64,000 bases of DNA from Heracleum sosnowskyi (GCA_030848705.1 JAUIZM010000018.1:558001-622000); one strand, 5' to 3'; shown: positions 32,282-46,100, counted from the first letter of the stretch. The notes: generated by a model not told the origin, from the letters alone. Made by a program: numbers and translations.

Positions 32282-33664
32282 AAAAGTTAGTCTCTTGTCT
32301 AGCTAAAGACGTTAAACAAATGCGTTTCTTGGGAGGCAACCCATGATTTTGGTATATTGATTTTTGTTGTATTTGTATTTTTTTTGTGATGTGAATGAAC
32401 CAGCGCAAGACGGAAAGAAATAAAAGAAGGAAAAAAAACTAAGTCAAAAGGATCGGCTATAGTGGTGTATTACCAGGGAAAACAGGGGTTTAAAATCTTT
32501 GTGGACACAGGGATCGAATACCGTGGTATTAATTTATTACGCTGGCGTAAGGAACATGCAATTGTGAGCGCTACTGTAGCTTTCTTTCTCCCGGGCGCGT
32601 ATACCTCATCCTGCCCTCTTTACTCTCGCGCGTGACTTTTCACTCTCTGGCAGAATTGCTTATTTTCAGTCCAGCCTGCATTACTTGATAGCCTGCATTA
32701 TTGGGCCCATCAATCTGGTCCAGCCCAGCTACACTAAATCAGCTACCACTCAGCGACCTCAATCAGTCATAAGCCACGTTGGCGTCCCACCTGACTCCAT
32801 CCATGCAAGCGTCCACGTCATCTACTTGGGGGCTGCCCTGTTACAAAAAAGTATAAGGAAATGATGCTAAGGGGAGTTGAACCCCTGATCTGTTGCTTGC
32901 CAAGACTACACTCAAACCACTCTACCAGCACACTAATTTTGTTAAGTGCTGCTTAGTCTAATTAATAACCAAACACTGGAGCTGTAATTTCAACATATTA
33001 CTAAAAAGGAGGAGCAAGCTTCAACTCTTATTTTTAAGGAGTACATTCAAGGACATAAGGGGAGTATTTTGAACCTTTCTTTGTACATTATTTTTATTTT
33101 TTACTTTTTGTTTGTATTTCTTTTAGGATCTTTTTAGTTGTATATATTTAATTTATTTATTCATTGGGGACAATGAACCGCTTAAGTGTGGGGAGGGGTT
33201 TCCAACATTAAAAATAAAATTAGGTTTTTTTTTTCTTTTTAATTTGTTAGATTTTTTTTAGGATATTAAATAATTTTAAAAACACAAAAAAAATTAGAAA
33301 ACTTAAAAATTGATTGCCTTGTCAATATAGTATGTTAAAAAGGATAAGTACACACCATGTTGACTTATTTTGCGAGTATCATGTATTTGTCTCCTTGGCG
33401 TAAAATACCTTATACATGATGATGTCTTGTATGTGCTTGCGAATTTCAAAACTTGAATGTATGTCATAGTCAATTTTGAGGAGTTTAGCATGCTATTATC
33501 TGTGAGATCTTGGGCCTTAATTTGTGATTGATACATTTCTTTATCAATCTATTTTTTTTGTGGTGAGCTATTCGTCATTGTGCATGTTGCTCTAGAACTT
33601 GCTTTAAACCAAGTTGTGCGCATATTGATATTGTGTATTGTGTAAAAATGATAAAGGCACTAGG
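32282..33664 (+). other. Gypsy 2 3' non-coding region, first part
   Basis: It is homologous to 927-2170 of gypsy 1. It has the tgggaggcaaccca hairpin at 32330-32343, a tRNA-like segment near 32863-32935 and the purine tract cttaagtgtggggagggg near 33180. Copia D is inserted at 33664/33665; the region resumes at 50517. No gene is present. Confidence 0.85.
32863..32935 (-). other. tRNA-like segment in the 3' region of gypsy 2
   Basis: The minus strand has an A-box-like tggtagagtgg (32917-32927) and a B-box-like ggttcaactcc (32873-32883), with 33 bases between them as in gypsy 1, and a T-arm-like hairpin aggggttcaactcccct. Here gtgctg and tagcat can pair as an acceptor-like stem. The sequence between the boxes differs from that of gypsy 1, so the fold may be what is kept. 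Confidence 0.55.
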
Positions 33665-35057
33665 TGTTAGGTCCTGATAAGTTTGTAGAAGGGGGGTTGA
33701 ATACAAACTATACCGTTTTATCGAATTTGTCCTTTAAAAGATTTAACTGTTTAGAACAAATTAGTGCGGAATAAAAACTGAAACAATATTCAAGTTAAAT
33801 AGAAACTCTATTAAACTTGAGGGGTGTTACAATTCAGTGCACAGATTACAAGGTTCTTGTTAAAACAAATCTAGAATAAATTCGACATGAATTTATCTAT
33901 ATTTGTAATAAAAAGATCGAATACTAAAAAGTAGTTCGATAGTAATTCTATGGATTATGATCCGCTAGATTGTCAAAGCAATACAAGTAATTGAATTCTA
34001 GTGGATTGGATATAACTTTGATGGCTAGAATTTATTACAAGAATTAAATTGAGCTTTGCAGTTGGTTCGCTTGAATATGCAGAAGAGAGTAAATGATACT
34101 TTGTTTTTGCTTCTGTGTGTTTTTCAATTCTTCTCTCCTGCCTCTTTTGATCATGTACTTGTATTTATAACAAGTCAATAGAATGAATTGCACGCGCCAA
34201 AACAAACTGCATTTCATTTAGATATACACTCGGTAGTACTATTCTTTAAGCCTAGTAGTACTATCGGTAGTACTATCCAATTATATTGGTAGTACTCTCG
34301 GTAGTACTAAGCTTGATAGTACTATTAGTATAAATCAGTTAGTACTACTAGTACTAAAAAGAATTAGGATTAAAACTGATTTAATACATTCTACTTTTAA
34401 TTGATTTAACAAATGAATTAATTCATTCAGAATTAATTCACTGATTAAATAAATTAAATAACTGACTCAAATAATTTCATAAATAAATTAATTCTGGAGA
34501 ATTTATTTATACATTAAATTACTTAAGATCTAGATTGATTAATTTAATATATGAATTAATTCTGAAAGAATTAATTCATAGATTAAATTAAATATCTTAT
34601 AGAATAATATTAAAAGAGAATTAAACTAATTCTTAGAACCACTGAAATTGATGACGAACTTCCACTGACTGACGTTGACACTCCATGTACTGTCTGGTTC
34701 ATGAGCGACTAACTTTAATGGTTGTTCTTCATACTTGACTTTAAGCTGTGATTCTTTACTCCTTTTATTTAAACAAGGACTGTAACCTGTACTTTTTCCC
34801 GTCACACTTCTGAAACCTCTGTCACTTTAAATAGATCCACTTTCTTGAATACTTCACTGAGGCTTGATCAAATAAATGAACTTCTTCCAGTGTAGAATAA
34901 CTTCAAGTCTGTAGATGACTTTAATCTTCATTCTTTGACAGATATAATCTTCTGAGATTCCTGTGACATTTGATTTTTATTATTTACTTATTACATCTTA
35001 ATTAAAGTTGAGTAGAATCCTCGGTGTTTACAAATAGGCCTAGACATATGCCTTTCA
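33665..35057 (-). repeat. 3' LTR of copia D
   Basis: On the minus strand it begins TGAAAGGCATATGTCTAGGCC and ends AGGACCTAACA. A TATA box (ttataaata on the minus strand) lies at 34162-34170, just downstream of the motif array at 34230-34352. Confidence 0.95.
34162..34352 (-). promoter_or_regulatory. ggtagtactacc-type array and TATA box, 3' LTR of copia D
   Basis: About nine units built on the palindrome tagtacta (ggtagtactat, agtagtactatc, agtactactagtacta) occur in 120 bp. On the element strand the array precedes the TATA-like ttataaata by about 60 bases. The same array is in the other LTR (49686-49808) and in the aORF leader. Confidence 0.7.
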
Positions 35058-35070
35058 ATCTCCCCCTATT
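35058..35070 (-). other. Polypurine tract of copia D
   Basis: The minus-strand string aatagggggagat abuts the LTR start. It is identical in core to that of copia B. Confidence 0.88.
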
Positions 35071-35322
35071 TGTTTGTTAGACAATAACAACCAAATACCT
35101 CTAGAGGATAACTCAACTAAAACAAGAAAAGATAAGACTTTTAAGAGCCAAGCAAATAATAAAAAGTTCTGGATTAAATATAACAATATCCAGATTCAAA
35201 CAGTAAAGATAAATACAAGATAGATGTTCCTCTAGACTGAACATATGAATACATTTTCCTATCTTGATTTACCTAGCTCTAAACATATAACATTTACAAC
35301 TTGAGCTAACTACATCATGCCT

Positions 35323-38300
35323 TTAGTCTCTAATTTCACCTTCTTCAGCTTCTTGCAAGGTGACTAGAAGATCTTTGTCAAGGACACGATCACTTTCAGA
35401 AACCACACCACTTGGCATTACTGGTTGAGTGGTGATCTTCTTCAATATATTCTTCATCTGAGCATACCTTGGAATTTTCTCCGTGCAGTAGTCTGAAATC
35501 ATATCAGCAACTTCAGACTTCTCTACAGAAGCAAACCCAGAAGTTCTAAGAAGATTCTCCAACTTCACCAGTTGCATAGCAGTCTGTAGCTTCATTGAAT
35601 CAGGATCCAGCCTCACAGTCTCTAAAGTTGTACCTCTGTAGATTTTGACTTCATAAGGAAAATGTACAACTTGAGGGCTGGCCTTCATAGCAGAATCTCT
35701 AAGCCGGTCATATAGAAGCTCATTCAAGCAAGAAGATCTCTTTACTTTACTCATCAGAATCCACAATTCAGATAGAGATCTTCTTTGTATGAGGTCAAGA
35801 GAAATGGTGAATGACCCTTCAAGAACACTTGAGACATAGATGAACAGTTCTTGCCTTACTTGATCAAATGCAGACGTAATCCTTAGGATATCTTCCTTCA
35901 ATGCCTTCATGTATAATGAATTGTCTGGATTAACAGTTCTGATCTTCTCAAGCAGCTTCAGAAAAGTAGCATCATTGTTTGTGCCTCTCTGAGGGATATC
36001 AAACATCTCCCTTGCCTTATCCCATTTGATTCCTTGCTTCATCCTAACATCCAATCTCCTTTCCTTGACATGTATACTATGAAGACGTTGTTTGTCTTCA
36101 TATTCAGCCTTTTGAGTTTTCAGCTTCTGAGATATAATGTCGGAGACCTTGGCATTCTCATCTTCCTTTCTCCTTAGCTCTGCCTGTTGCTTCTTCAACT
36201 CCTTCTGGAACAAAGGGTCAGGTGTATATAATTCAGTTTCATCTTCCCAATCATCAAAGTTGGCTGCCTCCTCAACCTCCTCCTCACCAAAAGCTTCTTC
36301 AGATATGGTCTTCCTCAGATCACCAGATGTGTCAAATTGGAAGTCATCCTGTTCACCGTGGTAGTAGTAGGCATCATCAAAAGCAGACTCCTCCATTGAT
36401 TGTTTACCTTTCCCTTTATCCTTTCCAGAAGCTACTCCAGCTTCTTTGTCTTCTCCTTTCTTCTCCTTCTCCCCCTTAGTTGAGGAATCCTCTACAGTTT
36501 GAGCTGTGGAAGCCCTAGGATTCACCTCAGATGTTCTCCTTATCTCTCCTCTTTCTCTTCCATCTCCTCCTTCATCAGCATCATCATCCTCATCATCAAC
36601 TTCCTCAAAGAATGTTCTTTGCTCTTCAGTAGGTTGATGTGATTCCTTGATCATGTAGTATAGGTGCTTCATCCCTTCATTAAGATGCTCCATTCCTCCT
36701 TCAATCTTAGACATCCTTTGTTCATTAAACCTCTGGTTTTCATCAGATGTTTGCAGAATAAAGTCTACCTTTGTAGAAATAGAAGCAATCTCCTTAACAC
36801 TCTCCGATATCTGAGCATTTGACGTTATAATATCAGAGATGTCTGAAGCCACCAGTACTTGAGATTGTTGGATTGAATTCAGCCTCGGGAGTAGATTATT
36901 CTTCAATCCTTCCAGGTCATCTGTCACAGTACCCAGCTGATTTGATACAGAGGTGGTAGATTGTGCAACCACTTGTGCTTTCAGAAGATTGTTCTCAGCC
37001 TGGGTTTCTTGTAACTTCCTTTGTAGATCAGCTAGCTGGTTCAATAACAAAGCAGTGTTTGTGTCAGTGTGTGCACTCACTTCAATTTCTCTCAGTGGTG
37101 TTTCACTCAACTCACGTGCTTGTGTTTCACTCGGTGTTTGATTCATATCTCTCACCACTAATTGTCTTTCAAGATTTTCAGAAGATGTACCTGCATGAAA
37201 AATCACCCTAGCCCCTTCAAGAGAGGTCAGTGGTGGTGCAATGGGAGTTCGCAATTCCCGATCCCTGAATGAGTCTGTCAAAATATTTGACATTGTATAC
37301 TGAATTTCTTCAGGGACAGACTCATCAGGTTGCCTTTCACTTTCTCCAGTAAAAACTGCGAGTGAAAAATCCCTTAAGGGAGCCAGAGATGTTCCCTCTG
37401 GGAGGGGAGAAAATGATTCTATTATAGGTGGCAAAGAATCAGATTTTCCCTCTGATGCCTGTGAAGGCACTTCTACCGTGACAATGGTAGGCACTGTTTC
37501 AGATCCTAAGTGCTCTCCTAACAACGTGTCCCGAGTTTCTTGTATTTGGATGTCTTCTCCCATTGTGAGTAATGGGAGAGTGCTTGACTCATTACAGGTT
37601 GCCAGGGCCCGATGGCGAATTTCAATAGATTCATCCTGTTCAGAGGATGTCTCCAGAGACTGTTCAATGGCCATTTCAAAGTCCAAGTCCTTTTGGGAGG
37701 ACATGGATGGGCTTACAGATGTCTCTCTATAGGTTTTTCTTTTCTTTAGTGGTGGAGACAGAGCTGTGGGTGCACTCAGTGTTTCTTCACTACTTGACCT
37801 TTGTCTTATTAAAGAAGCAGTTTCAGGTTGAGAGGATAAAGGATTAGACACTGTGTTTGGCTCTCTGACCTGAGATAGAGATTGTGGTTCTACAACCTCT
37901 TGGTCTGTCCTATCAACCACTTGGGTTTCAGCAAAGGTGCCAGATGATCCAGAGATAGGATGTATTACCTGTATTGGCAGTTCCTCTGAAGTTCCAGCTG
38001 CAATGACTAGTTGTTGATCAGGAACAAAAGGTTCAAAGGTAGGTAGGTGAATGAAATGAGCCATGAATGGACTTACAACCACTGGTGTCATGTTCAATTT
38101 TTGAGAAGTGTGGAGTCTTTGATAGAATTTACTAAAAGTAGTAGGAGAAGGAATAGATACAGCATTTAAAAACAACTCCTTGTGAGCATCAGATAGCACA
38201 TGATTGATTAAGATAGTGAGAAATCTAGGATAGAAACACCTGACTTTTCTACCACTATCATGATCAATCCTGGCATTAGATACTCTCCTAACCATAAGAC

Positions 38301-38838
38301 TCCAGATAAGATGACCAATGTTAAGTCTAACATTAAACACAATAGCATAAGCAATGTACTGCAGCAAAGATGGAATATGTTGAAAATTACTCTTAGTACA
38401 ATTGCTGAAAACCTTAGCTAAAATATCAAATAAGATATCCCATTCATAGACTAAATTAGCTTTACTGAGTTTGGGCAACTCCAAAGGACCTTGATAATGA
38501 ATTCTGGTGAAAAACTGAATTAATTCAATATCAGAAGGAGTCCTATCAAAGTTATCCCTAGGAAGTTGAAAAACTTCACAAAACAAATCATCAGTAATAG
38601 TGTACTGTGTGTGCTCAATAGTGAAAGATATAGAATTTAAATTCTCAGAAATTACAGCAGTAGAACACAATAATCTCAGTGGTTCAATCTTTAAATCAGC
38701 AGATAAACATATAGCACGACTCACACAACACTGCGAATTTAAAAACTAAATCCAAGGTCGAAAACGATCAATTGGGCATTTCAACGGATCAAAATATCCA
38801 ATGTAATTGTTTTTAACAACCTCAAAATCCTGAGCCAT
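35323..38838 (-). CDS. Copia D accessory ORF (aORF), early in-frame TAG
   Basis: Comparison with copia B puts the original ATG at 38838; codon 31 (38748-38746) is TAG. The open part from Met at 38724 is 1133 residues. Residues 1-190 (numbered from 38724) form a globular region shared with the other aORFs (ADLKIEPLRLLC, YEWDILFDILAKVF, CFYPRFLTILINHVL). A Pro/Ser/Thr-rich stretch follows with an NLS-like KKRK near 327-330, then coiled coil (about 560-720), an Asp/Glu/Lys-rich stretch, and a C-terminal helical domain ending EAEEGEIRD. There is no signal peptide or membrane segment. The function is unknown: it sits where Sireviruses may carry an envelope-like ORF, but looks like a soluble, probably nuclear protein. 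If the TAG is not read through, the protein would start at 38724. Confidence 0.8.
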
Positions 38839-40085
38839 AATTTACTAAGTAAAAATTAACACAGAAAATCAAAAACTCAAATAATTATGAATAATTCGAA
38901 TTTAAGGATTTTAAAATTAATTAAAAATTAATTAAAAATCCAAATTTTCAAAGTTCTCCAAAAATTACCAAATTTTAGTATGTTAATCCTTGACACAAAC
39001 CACACACTGTACTATTTTTAGAACTCAAAAATACCCTCTTAAGCACTAAAAACGAATCACAAAACCTTTGAAATTCAAAAACTCGAAAACTAAAATCTTA
39101 ATGAAACTTTGATTTTAAGATCTCGAATTAACGGGCTTGAGAAGATCTGTTCAGTGATGGTTTTAGATTTTAAAACTAACAAGAATCGAATCCGGAAAGT
39201 GAAAAAGAAATGGACAGCAATTCGTTAGTCTTAAGAATTAAAGAGAGAATTGATAAAGGCAGTTATGTTAAAACATGAACTGTTGTAGTACTCAGTAAAA
39301 AGGAAAAAAAAACAGTATATATATTAACACACCTGATAGTACTAAGAAAAAGAACGGTAGTACTATCATAAAAATAACAACAAAAAAAAACTTAGTAGTA
39401 CTATGGTAAAAAGAAAAGGAAAACACGGTAGTACTATCATTTATTAAAAAGAAAATCAAAAAGGTAAAAACTAAAGAAAATGCTTAGTAGTACTATCCAA
39501 AATTCGGTAGTACTATCTAAAAGAACTAGTAGTACTATGAAATAAAAGGAAAAACAAAAAACAAAAAATACAAATGAAAATGCTTGCAGTACTATTAAAA
39601 GAACTGGTAGTACTATCAAGGGATAGTACTACCGATAGTACTACTAGTATAAAACTAGTAATACTAACGAAAATCAGATTTAAATAAAAGGAAAAATGCT
39701 GAGAAAAAGAAACTTTACAGAATATGAATAAAAATGCATGAAAAATTTATAAAATTCTAGAAAAATTCACAGAAAATTCCATAAATCCTAGAAAAAAATG
39801 CAGAATATTATAGAAATGCATAAAATTAATATAAACTTGCAGAAATATTTAAACAACAATATTTACAATCTGAAAAATATCTAAATAACTCTAAATAAAT
39901 ATATTTTCAATAAAAATACATTTCTCCACTTAAAAAATATGAGAAAAATATTTTTAAAGAAAATAAAATATTCAGAACTATTTAAATCAACAAGCATGCA
40001 ATTATTAAATGAGAATTGGCAGTAAATATTAGTTAAATGACAAGAGAAAATGAATTTTGAAAGAACAAACCTGACAGAGATATTG
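38839..40085 (-). promoter_or_regulatory. Leader of the D aORF: agtact array and TATA box
   Basis: The stretch holds no gene. Between about 39282 and 39655 there are about twelve copies of the palindromic unit (g)gtagtactat(c) or agtagtactat. A TATA-like run, tatatatatt, lies at 39316-39325 on the aORF side of most copies, about 480 bases before the original ATG. The array matches the D LTR array, not those of A, B or E. I infer an internal promoter. Confidence 0.6.
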
Positions 40086-43000
40086 TCAATCACTAAGACT
40101 GTTTAACATACCCAATTTACCAACTAACTTGATAAATGTGGATTCGTCAACAGATTTAGTAAATATATTTGCAGTCTGTTCTTCTGTGGGTACAAAATGT
40201 AACTCCACAGTTCCATTCATGACATGCTCTCTGATAAAATGATACCTGATATCAATGTGCTTTGTTCTCGAGTGCTGCACAGGGTTGTTGGAGATTGCTA
40301 TGGCACTTGTATTATCACAAAATATGGGAATTTTGTCTAATGCAAAGCCGTAGTCCTTTAATTGATTCCGTATCCATAAGATCTGAGCACAACAGCTTCC
40401 AGCAGCAATATATTCAGCTTCTGCTGTTGAATTGGAAACTGTTTGCTGTTTCTTGCTATACCAGGAAATCAACCTACCTCCTAGGAATTGACAACTCCCA
40501 GAGGTACTCTTTCTATCCACAACACTACCTGCATAATCAGAATCTGTATATCCAACAAGATTAAAACCAGAATCTTTAGGGTACCAGATACCTAGATTAG
40601 GTGTACCCTTAAGATATCTCAAGATTCTTTTCACAGCAACGAGATGTACATCTCTAGGGTCCGCTTGGAACCTTGCACACAAGCATGTAGCATACATAAT
40701 ATCTGGTCTACTAGCAGTAAGATAGAGTAAGGAGCCAATCATACCTCTGTAGCTTGTAACATCTACCTTGATAGATTTGTCAAAAGCTCCAAGTTTGATG
40801 GCTGTTGAAGATGGAGTCCTTGCTGATGCTGAATCCTCCATGTGATACTTCTTGAGGAGTTCTTTGAGATACTTGGATTGACAAATAAATATACCATTTG
40901 ACCTTTGACTTACTTGTAATCCAAGAAAGAACTTCAGCTCACCCATCATACTCATTTCAAACTTACTCTGCATTAGCTCAGCAAATCTCTTACAGAGATT
41001 ATCATTAGTAGACCCAAATATGATGTCATCCACATAGACTTGGACTAATATCATATCACTTTTGTGTTTCTTTGAAAAAAGAGTTTTGTCTATGATACCT
41101 CTAACAAAACCATTTTCTAAAAGAAAACCAGAGAGAGTGTCATACCATTTTCTTGGGGCTTGTTTGAGACCATAGATAGCCTTGAAGAGAAAGTACACAA
41201 AATCCAGCAGCTCCTGATTTTCAAAGCCAGGGGGCTGTTCCACATACACTTCTTCATCAAGCTCACCATTCAGGAATGCACTCTTAACATCCATTTGATA
41301 GACTTTAAAATTGGAGTAAGCAGCAAATGCTAAGAACATCCTGATGGCCTCAAGTCTAGCCACTGGTGCATAGGTTTCATCATAGTCAATGCCTTCAGCT
41401 TGAGAATACCCTTGTGCAACCAGTCTTGCCTTGTTCCTTGTAACTATGCCATCCTCATCTAGCTTGTTCCTGTATACCCATCTAGTACCAACTACTTTCT
41501 TGTTCTTTGGCCTGGGTACCAGCTTCCAGACTTGCTGTTGTTCAAATTGATTGAGTTCATCTTGCATAACAATCACCCAATCTGGATCAGTCAGTGCTTC
41601 CTAAGTTTTCTTTGGCTCCATTTTAGATAAAAATGCTGAAAAATGACATTCATTCTGAGTTGCACTTCTAGTTTTAACTCCAACATCTGGATCACCAATG
41701 ATCAGCTCAAAAGGATGAGCTTTATTCCATACAGTCTGTCTTGGAAGATTTGATCTTGATGATTCGCCTTGAATTTCACTTTGATGTTGTGAGTGACTAG
41801 TTGATCCTTCATTTGCTCCCCCTGAGTTATTGCCTGATTGCCTTGTTGACTCTTCTCCAGTGTTGGTGGTATCTCCATTGTTACCAGTGTTTCCACCACC
41901 ATCACCATGATCATTATCATCATTGTTATTATCATTACCAGCAATAACTTCAGGTGGGGCTTCATCATCTGAATCTGAGTCTGGCAAGTTATCAAACTTC
42001 ATTTTCTCAGATGAATCTGCTGTTTGGATATTAGGGAATGTAGTGTCATCAAAAGTAACATTGACACTTTCCTTTACCGTGTGACTGCCAACCAAGTAGA
42101 CCCTGTAAGATCTTCTGGAATAACCAACAAAAATAGCTTCTTGTGCCTTTGCATCAAACTTGCCACGTTTCACATTGTCATCTATAAGCACAAAGCATTT
42201 TGCTCCAAATACATGAAAGTACTTGACAGTTGGTTTCTTGTTGTTCATGATCTCATACGGAGTCTTCATTAAGTCCTTGTTGATTAAAGTTCGATTCTGA
42301 GTATAACAAGCTGTATTCGCTGCTTCAGCCCAAAAGTACGTTGGAAGTTTGGACTCACTTAACATAGTCCTTGCAGCTTCAATCAATGTACGATTCTTTC
42401 TTTCCACTACTCCATTTTGTTGAGGAGTTCTAGGGGCAGAATACTGTCTTGTTATTCCTTTATCAGCACAAAAGTCATTTAGAATGGCATTCTTGAATTC
42501 AGTACCATTATCTGACCTTATGGCTCTAACAGGGAATCTAGAATCCAGCTCAATCAACTTCACATGGCCAATCACCAGGTATGGGGTCTCATCCTTGGAA
42601 TGTAGGAATAAAACCCATGTATATTTTGAAAAGTCATCAACAATCACAAGTGCATATTGCTTCTTTGACATGGACATCACATTAACTGGACCAAACAAAT
42701 CCATGTGCAGTAGCTGAAGAGGTTCAGTTATTGATGATGTGTCAGTGCCCTTGTGAGAAGCTTTCTTTGACTTTCCTTTTTGACATGCCTCACACAGTCC
42801 TTCCTGTGTAAATTCCATCTGAGGCAAACCTCTAACCAATTCCCTCTTGACTAAAGAGTTCATGGTTTTGAAGTTAAGGTGAGACATCTTCTTGTGCCAT
42901 AGCCAACTATCATCTGATGAAGCTTTAGCATAAAAACAATTAACTTCATCTTTGAATCCAGAGTTCAGATCAGCTATGAACAAGTCACCTTTCCTTACTC

Positions 43001-43187
43001 CTTGAAGAGCAGGCTTTCCATTCTTCTTGTGAAGGATCTGACACTTCTCTCTTTCAAAGGAAACAGCATATCCTCTGTCACAGAAATGACTGATGCTGAG
43101 AAGATTGAACTTCAGACCTTCCACAAATGAAACATCTTCAATGATAACATTTCCGTACTTCAAACAGCCATATCCTTTCGTAATACC
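40086..43187 (-). pseudogene. Copia D pol: integrase, RT, RNase H, with one TAG
   Basis: On the minus strand, pol resumes after the solo LTR. Order: the end of protease and linker; an integrase HHCC zinc finger (WHKKMSHLNF, CEACQKGK); the integrase core with D,D,E contexts HMDLFGPV, RSDNGTEFKN and QNGVVERKNR; an acidic Asn/Asp/Gly-rich linker; then RT (YQMDVKSAFLNGELDEEVYV, YVDDIIFGSTND) and RNase H (DRKSTSGSCQFLGG, STAEAEYIAAGSCC), ending LGMLNSLSD. A single TAG at 41600-41598 sits between integrase and RT, where copia B has a GAG codon. Otherwise the frame is open. It is disabled by the TAG and by the solo LTR in protease. Confidence 0.93.
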
Positions 43188-43192
43188 CTTGC

Positions 43193-46100
43193 TGTAACGA
43201 CACCAAAATCCCGCACAAGGGAATTCGGTTCGTCACTACTTCAACCATCAATACCTGCTCATAATATATTCTACTATAACAACAATAGTAACTCCACACA
43301 TCTAACTCCACAGGTTATAGTCTTAGAACTTAACATACATTACCAAAAATATTATAACATCAGAGTACTTTCCAGAATCTCACTCCATAGTCTTCTTAAG
43401 GTTGATACATATCTCCCTAATATAATACATAATCATTTCTACAATGAGTTTGCTTTACATTAATAGCAAATCTGCCGGCTTAACTAAAAAATCGTAGTCT
43501 TCCTCCCACTATACTTCATCAGTTGAAGGGCCTTTCCCCTTGTCTTGATAAGGTTGGTAAGATCCACTCGCACCGTCTCCTCTTCTCCCTGTTTTATTAA
43601 ATTAACAACATAGAAACATATAGCAAGAATGAGCCAAAGAATGCTCAGCAAGGTTATAACTCGGAGAATGTATTTATTTAAAACATTTGAACTACTATAA
43701 AACTCTGTTTTCAAAATATTCTACTACGGTAGCAGTGAGCCGACTTGCTCGGAACCTCACCCTAAGGACTAGCCGGCTCGCCCGGGCCGTCATCCATAGG
43801 TTGCTACCACAACTATGAACACATAGGTTCTCGGCATTATGCCTACTACTGTTTTGGACTTTAGTTGGAGCATCGCCACGCATTCTGTGCTATAACAGGT
43901 GATCAGTCTGCTATAACCGTCTGGTTTTACTACGATAGCTGTGAGCCGACTGGCTCGGAACCTCACCCTAAGGACTAGCCGGCTCGCCCGGGCCGTCATC
44001 CATAGGTTACTACCGTAGAAGGGGAAGCCGACTTGTGCGGACCTTCTCCCTAATAATTGCTGGGCCGGGCGTTACTCCGGTCTCTTACGCAGCTCCAGTC
44101 CATAAAATAAGAGGTCGGAACTACTTACCGCCTTCCATCTCATCATCTTAGATGCCACGTATAATGCCACGTGCACCTCAATTTACTACTTTATAATAAT
44201 AAAGAAATACATCCATAACCCATGAAATATCTACTTAAGTAATAATAGAGTTTTCCCCCTCGAACGATTAAGGGGAAAGATATGAATAACATCTTTGATT
44301 ATGGACTTTCAATAATCCAGACCAATACCTCAAGTCAACTTCGTCTCTACTATTATCTTCCTACAACATCCAAGTAACAACCAACAATGATATATACGCC
44401 TTTCAATTGCACGAATAAAATTCAGTAATTTATCACATAGCTAGAATATTTGCAGTTCAAAATACCTCTACTCCGAACGATAGAGTAAGAGTTAGTATAC
44501 TTGCCTGATGCTCGAGAAGTGATAGGGTTCGCGACGATGTCGGACAATCTAGACAAAGTCAAAGAAAACGCACGATTAATCCCCTGGATACTCCACTTGT
44601 AACTTAATGCTTAAACACATAAGCGAATCACAATCATAGCACTTAATGGGTTAATCTAGCCTCGTACTAAGTCCATGTTACTCGTCAAATACTTATATCG
44701 TAAGTTTGGTTTGAAATCCATCCTCAAATCCAAGTTATACTTAACCATTTACAACATTGGTTTCTAAGTCGTGTTCTTAGTGGTTTTCACTTGCGCAGCC
44801 TCGGCTAAAACATTTTTATAAAATCGAAAAATAATCTTTTTAATACGAATCTTTTTCGTGAGCCTTCCAAACTGTCTCTAGTATTATTACTCAAAGTTTC
44901 ACATTTTAATATGGCTTCTAAGTGGTCCAAATACAGCCTCAAAGTGACTGACCAGAGAGGGGTGGTTCCTCCGAACGACGTTTACTAAAACTCACTTTTC
45001 TCTTAAACCGTAAATCGTATTAACATGATTCTTGCGCTCACGTAAACTAGAAACAAGGATCTACACACTCATGTTTATCATTGAACCAAAAGAGGCAGTT
45101 AAGTTTTCGGATTATAGGCAGTTTTTAGAGTTAACGAGAATCGGGCATTACGACGGCTTAAAACTTAACGTTTTCCATTTTCAAAACACAACCAAATCAA
45201 TACCATTCAATCCCAAACTCACCATCTACCTTATACTCCCTCCACTCAGTTAAATCCTCCATGAATATTCAAAACAAATTCATAACCCATCCTCCAAACT
45301 TAACCAACAATTCCTTTAATCACTTAAAACATCATAACATCACTAATCATCATATCATTCATAAAATCATCAAAACTCAAAATAAGGGCTAGGGTTTCTT
45401 GAGGTGATTACCTTCCTTGATGCTCTACCAACACCAACCAGTGGTCACAATCACTCAACAAGCCTTAGATACTCCTTACAAAGCTTAAACCTTAAGATCC
45501 AACCAAGAAAACAAGTTAACAATTTTCGGAGTTACTATTCATTGTCACTTTGTAAAATCCATATAAAATCGAAAAACAATAGTTTGGTTCTCAAATTTTT
45601 ACCACACCTTATACTCTTCAAGGGATTTCTTTTGAGTCCTATCTCATCACCAGGGGATTCTTGAAGCTCGATTTATTGGCTTTCTAAGGTGAGTGGTCGA
45701 AACTGGAAAAAGGCAGGACAGTTTCTGTTCGTCGACTTGGGGAAGCGATTTGACTAAGCTACATTCCTTTGTTGGCCATGAAATTTTGAACGAATGTTTC
45801 CCATGGAGTGGAGAAGCTATGGTTAAAATTTGGTGATTTTATCATGAGTAGATATTAAGTTACGAATTTTTCTTCATTGCTTGGTCCTGCTGGGCAGAAA
45901 TCTAGAAGATGAGAGAGAGAGAGCTTTTCTTCTTTTCTTTTTGTTTTGTGTAATAAGGATAAGAATGCTGATATTTGTATGCAATTGGTGAGTCATCACC
46001 CTTGGTTGCCTCTCCTTCTGACACTTGTCCAACATGCACTGGTCTAGATAAAGTAGCTTTACTGGTTCGCTTTCCTTTCACATGGATGATCCAAATGTTG

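Noticed and set aside
36137..37847. Plus-strand ORFs opposite the D aORF
   Set aside because: They are low-complexity antisense shadows of the Ser- and acid-rich aORF.
42024..42717. Plus-strand ORFs opposite the D integrase
   Set aside because: They are antisense shadows; an equivalent antisense frame appears in copia B for the same reason.
43484..45664. Several 60-100-residue ORFs in the solo LTR
   Set aside because: None shows a domain, and all lie within a repeat bounded by a 5-bp target duplication.
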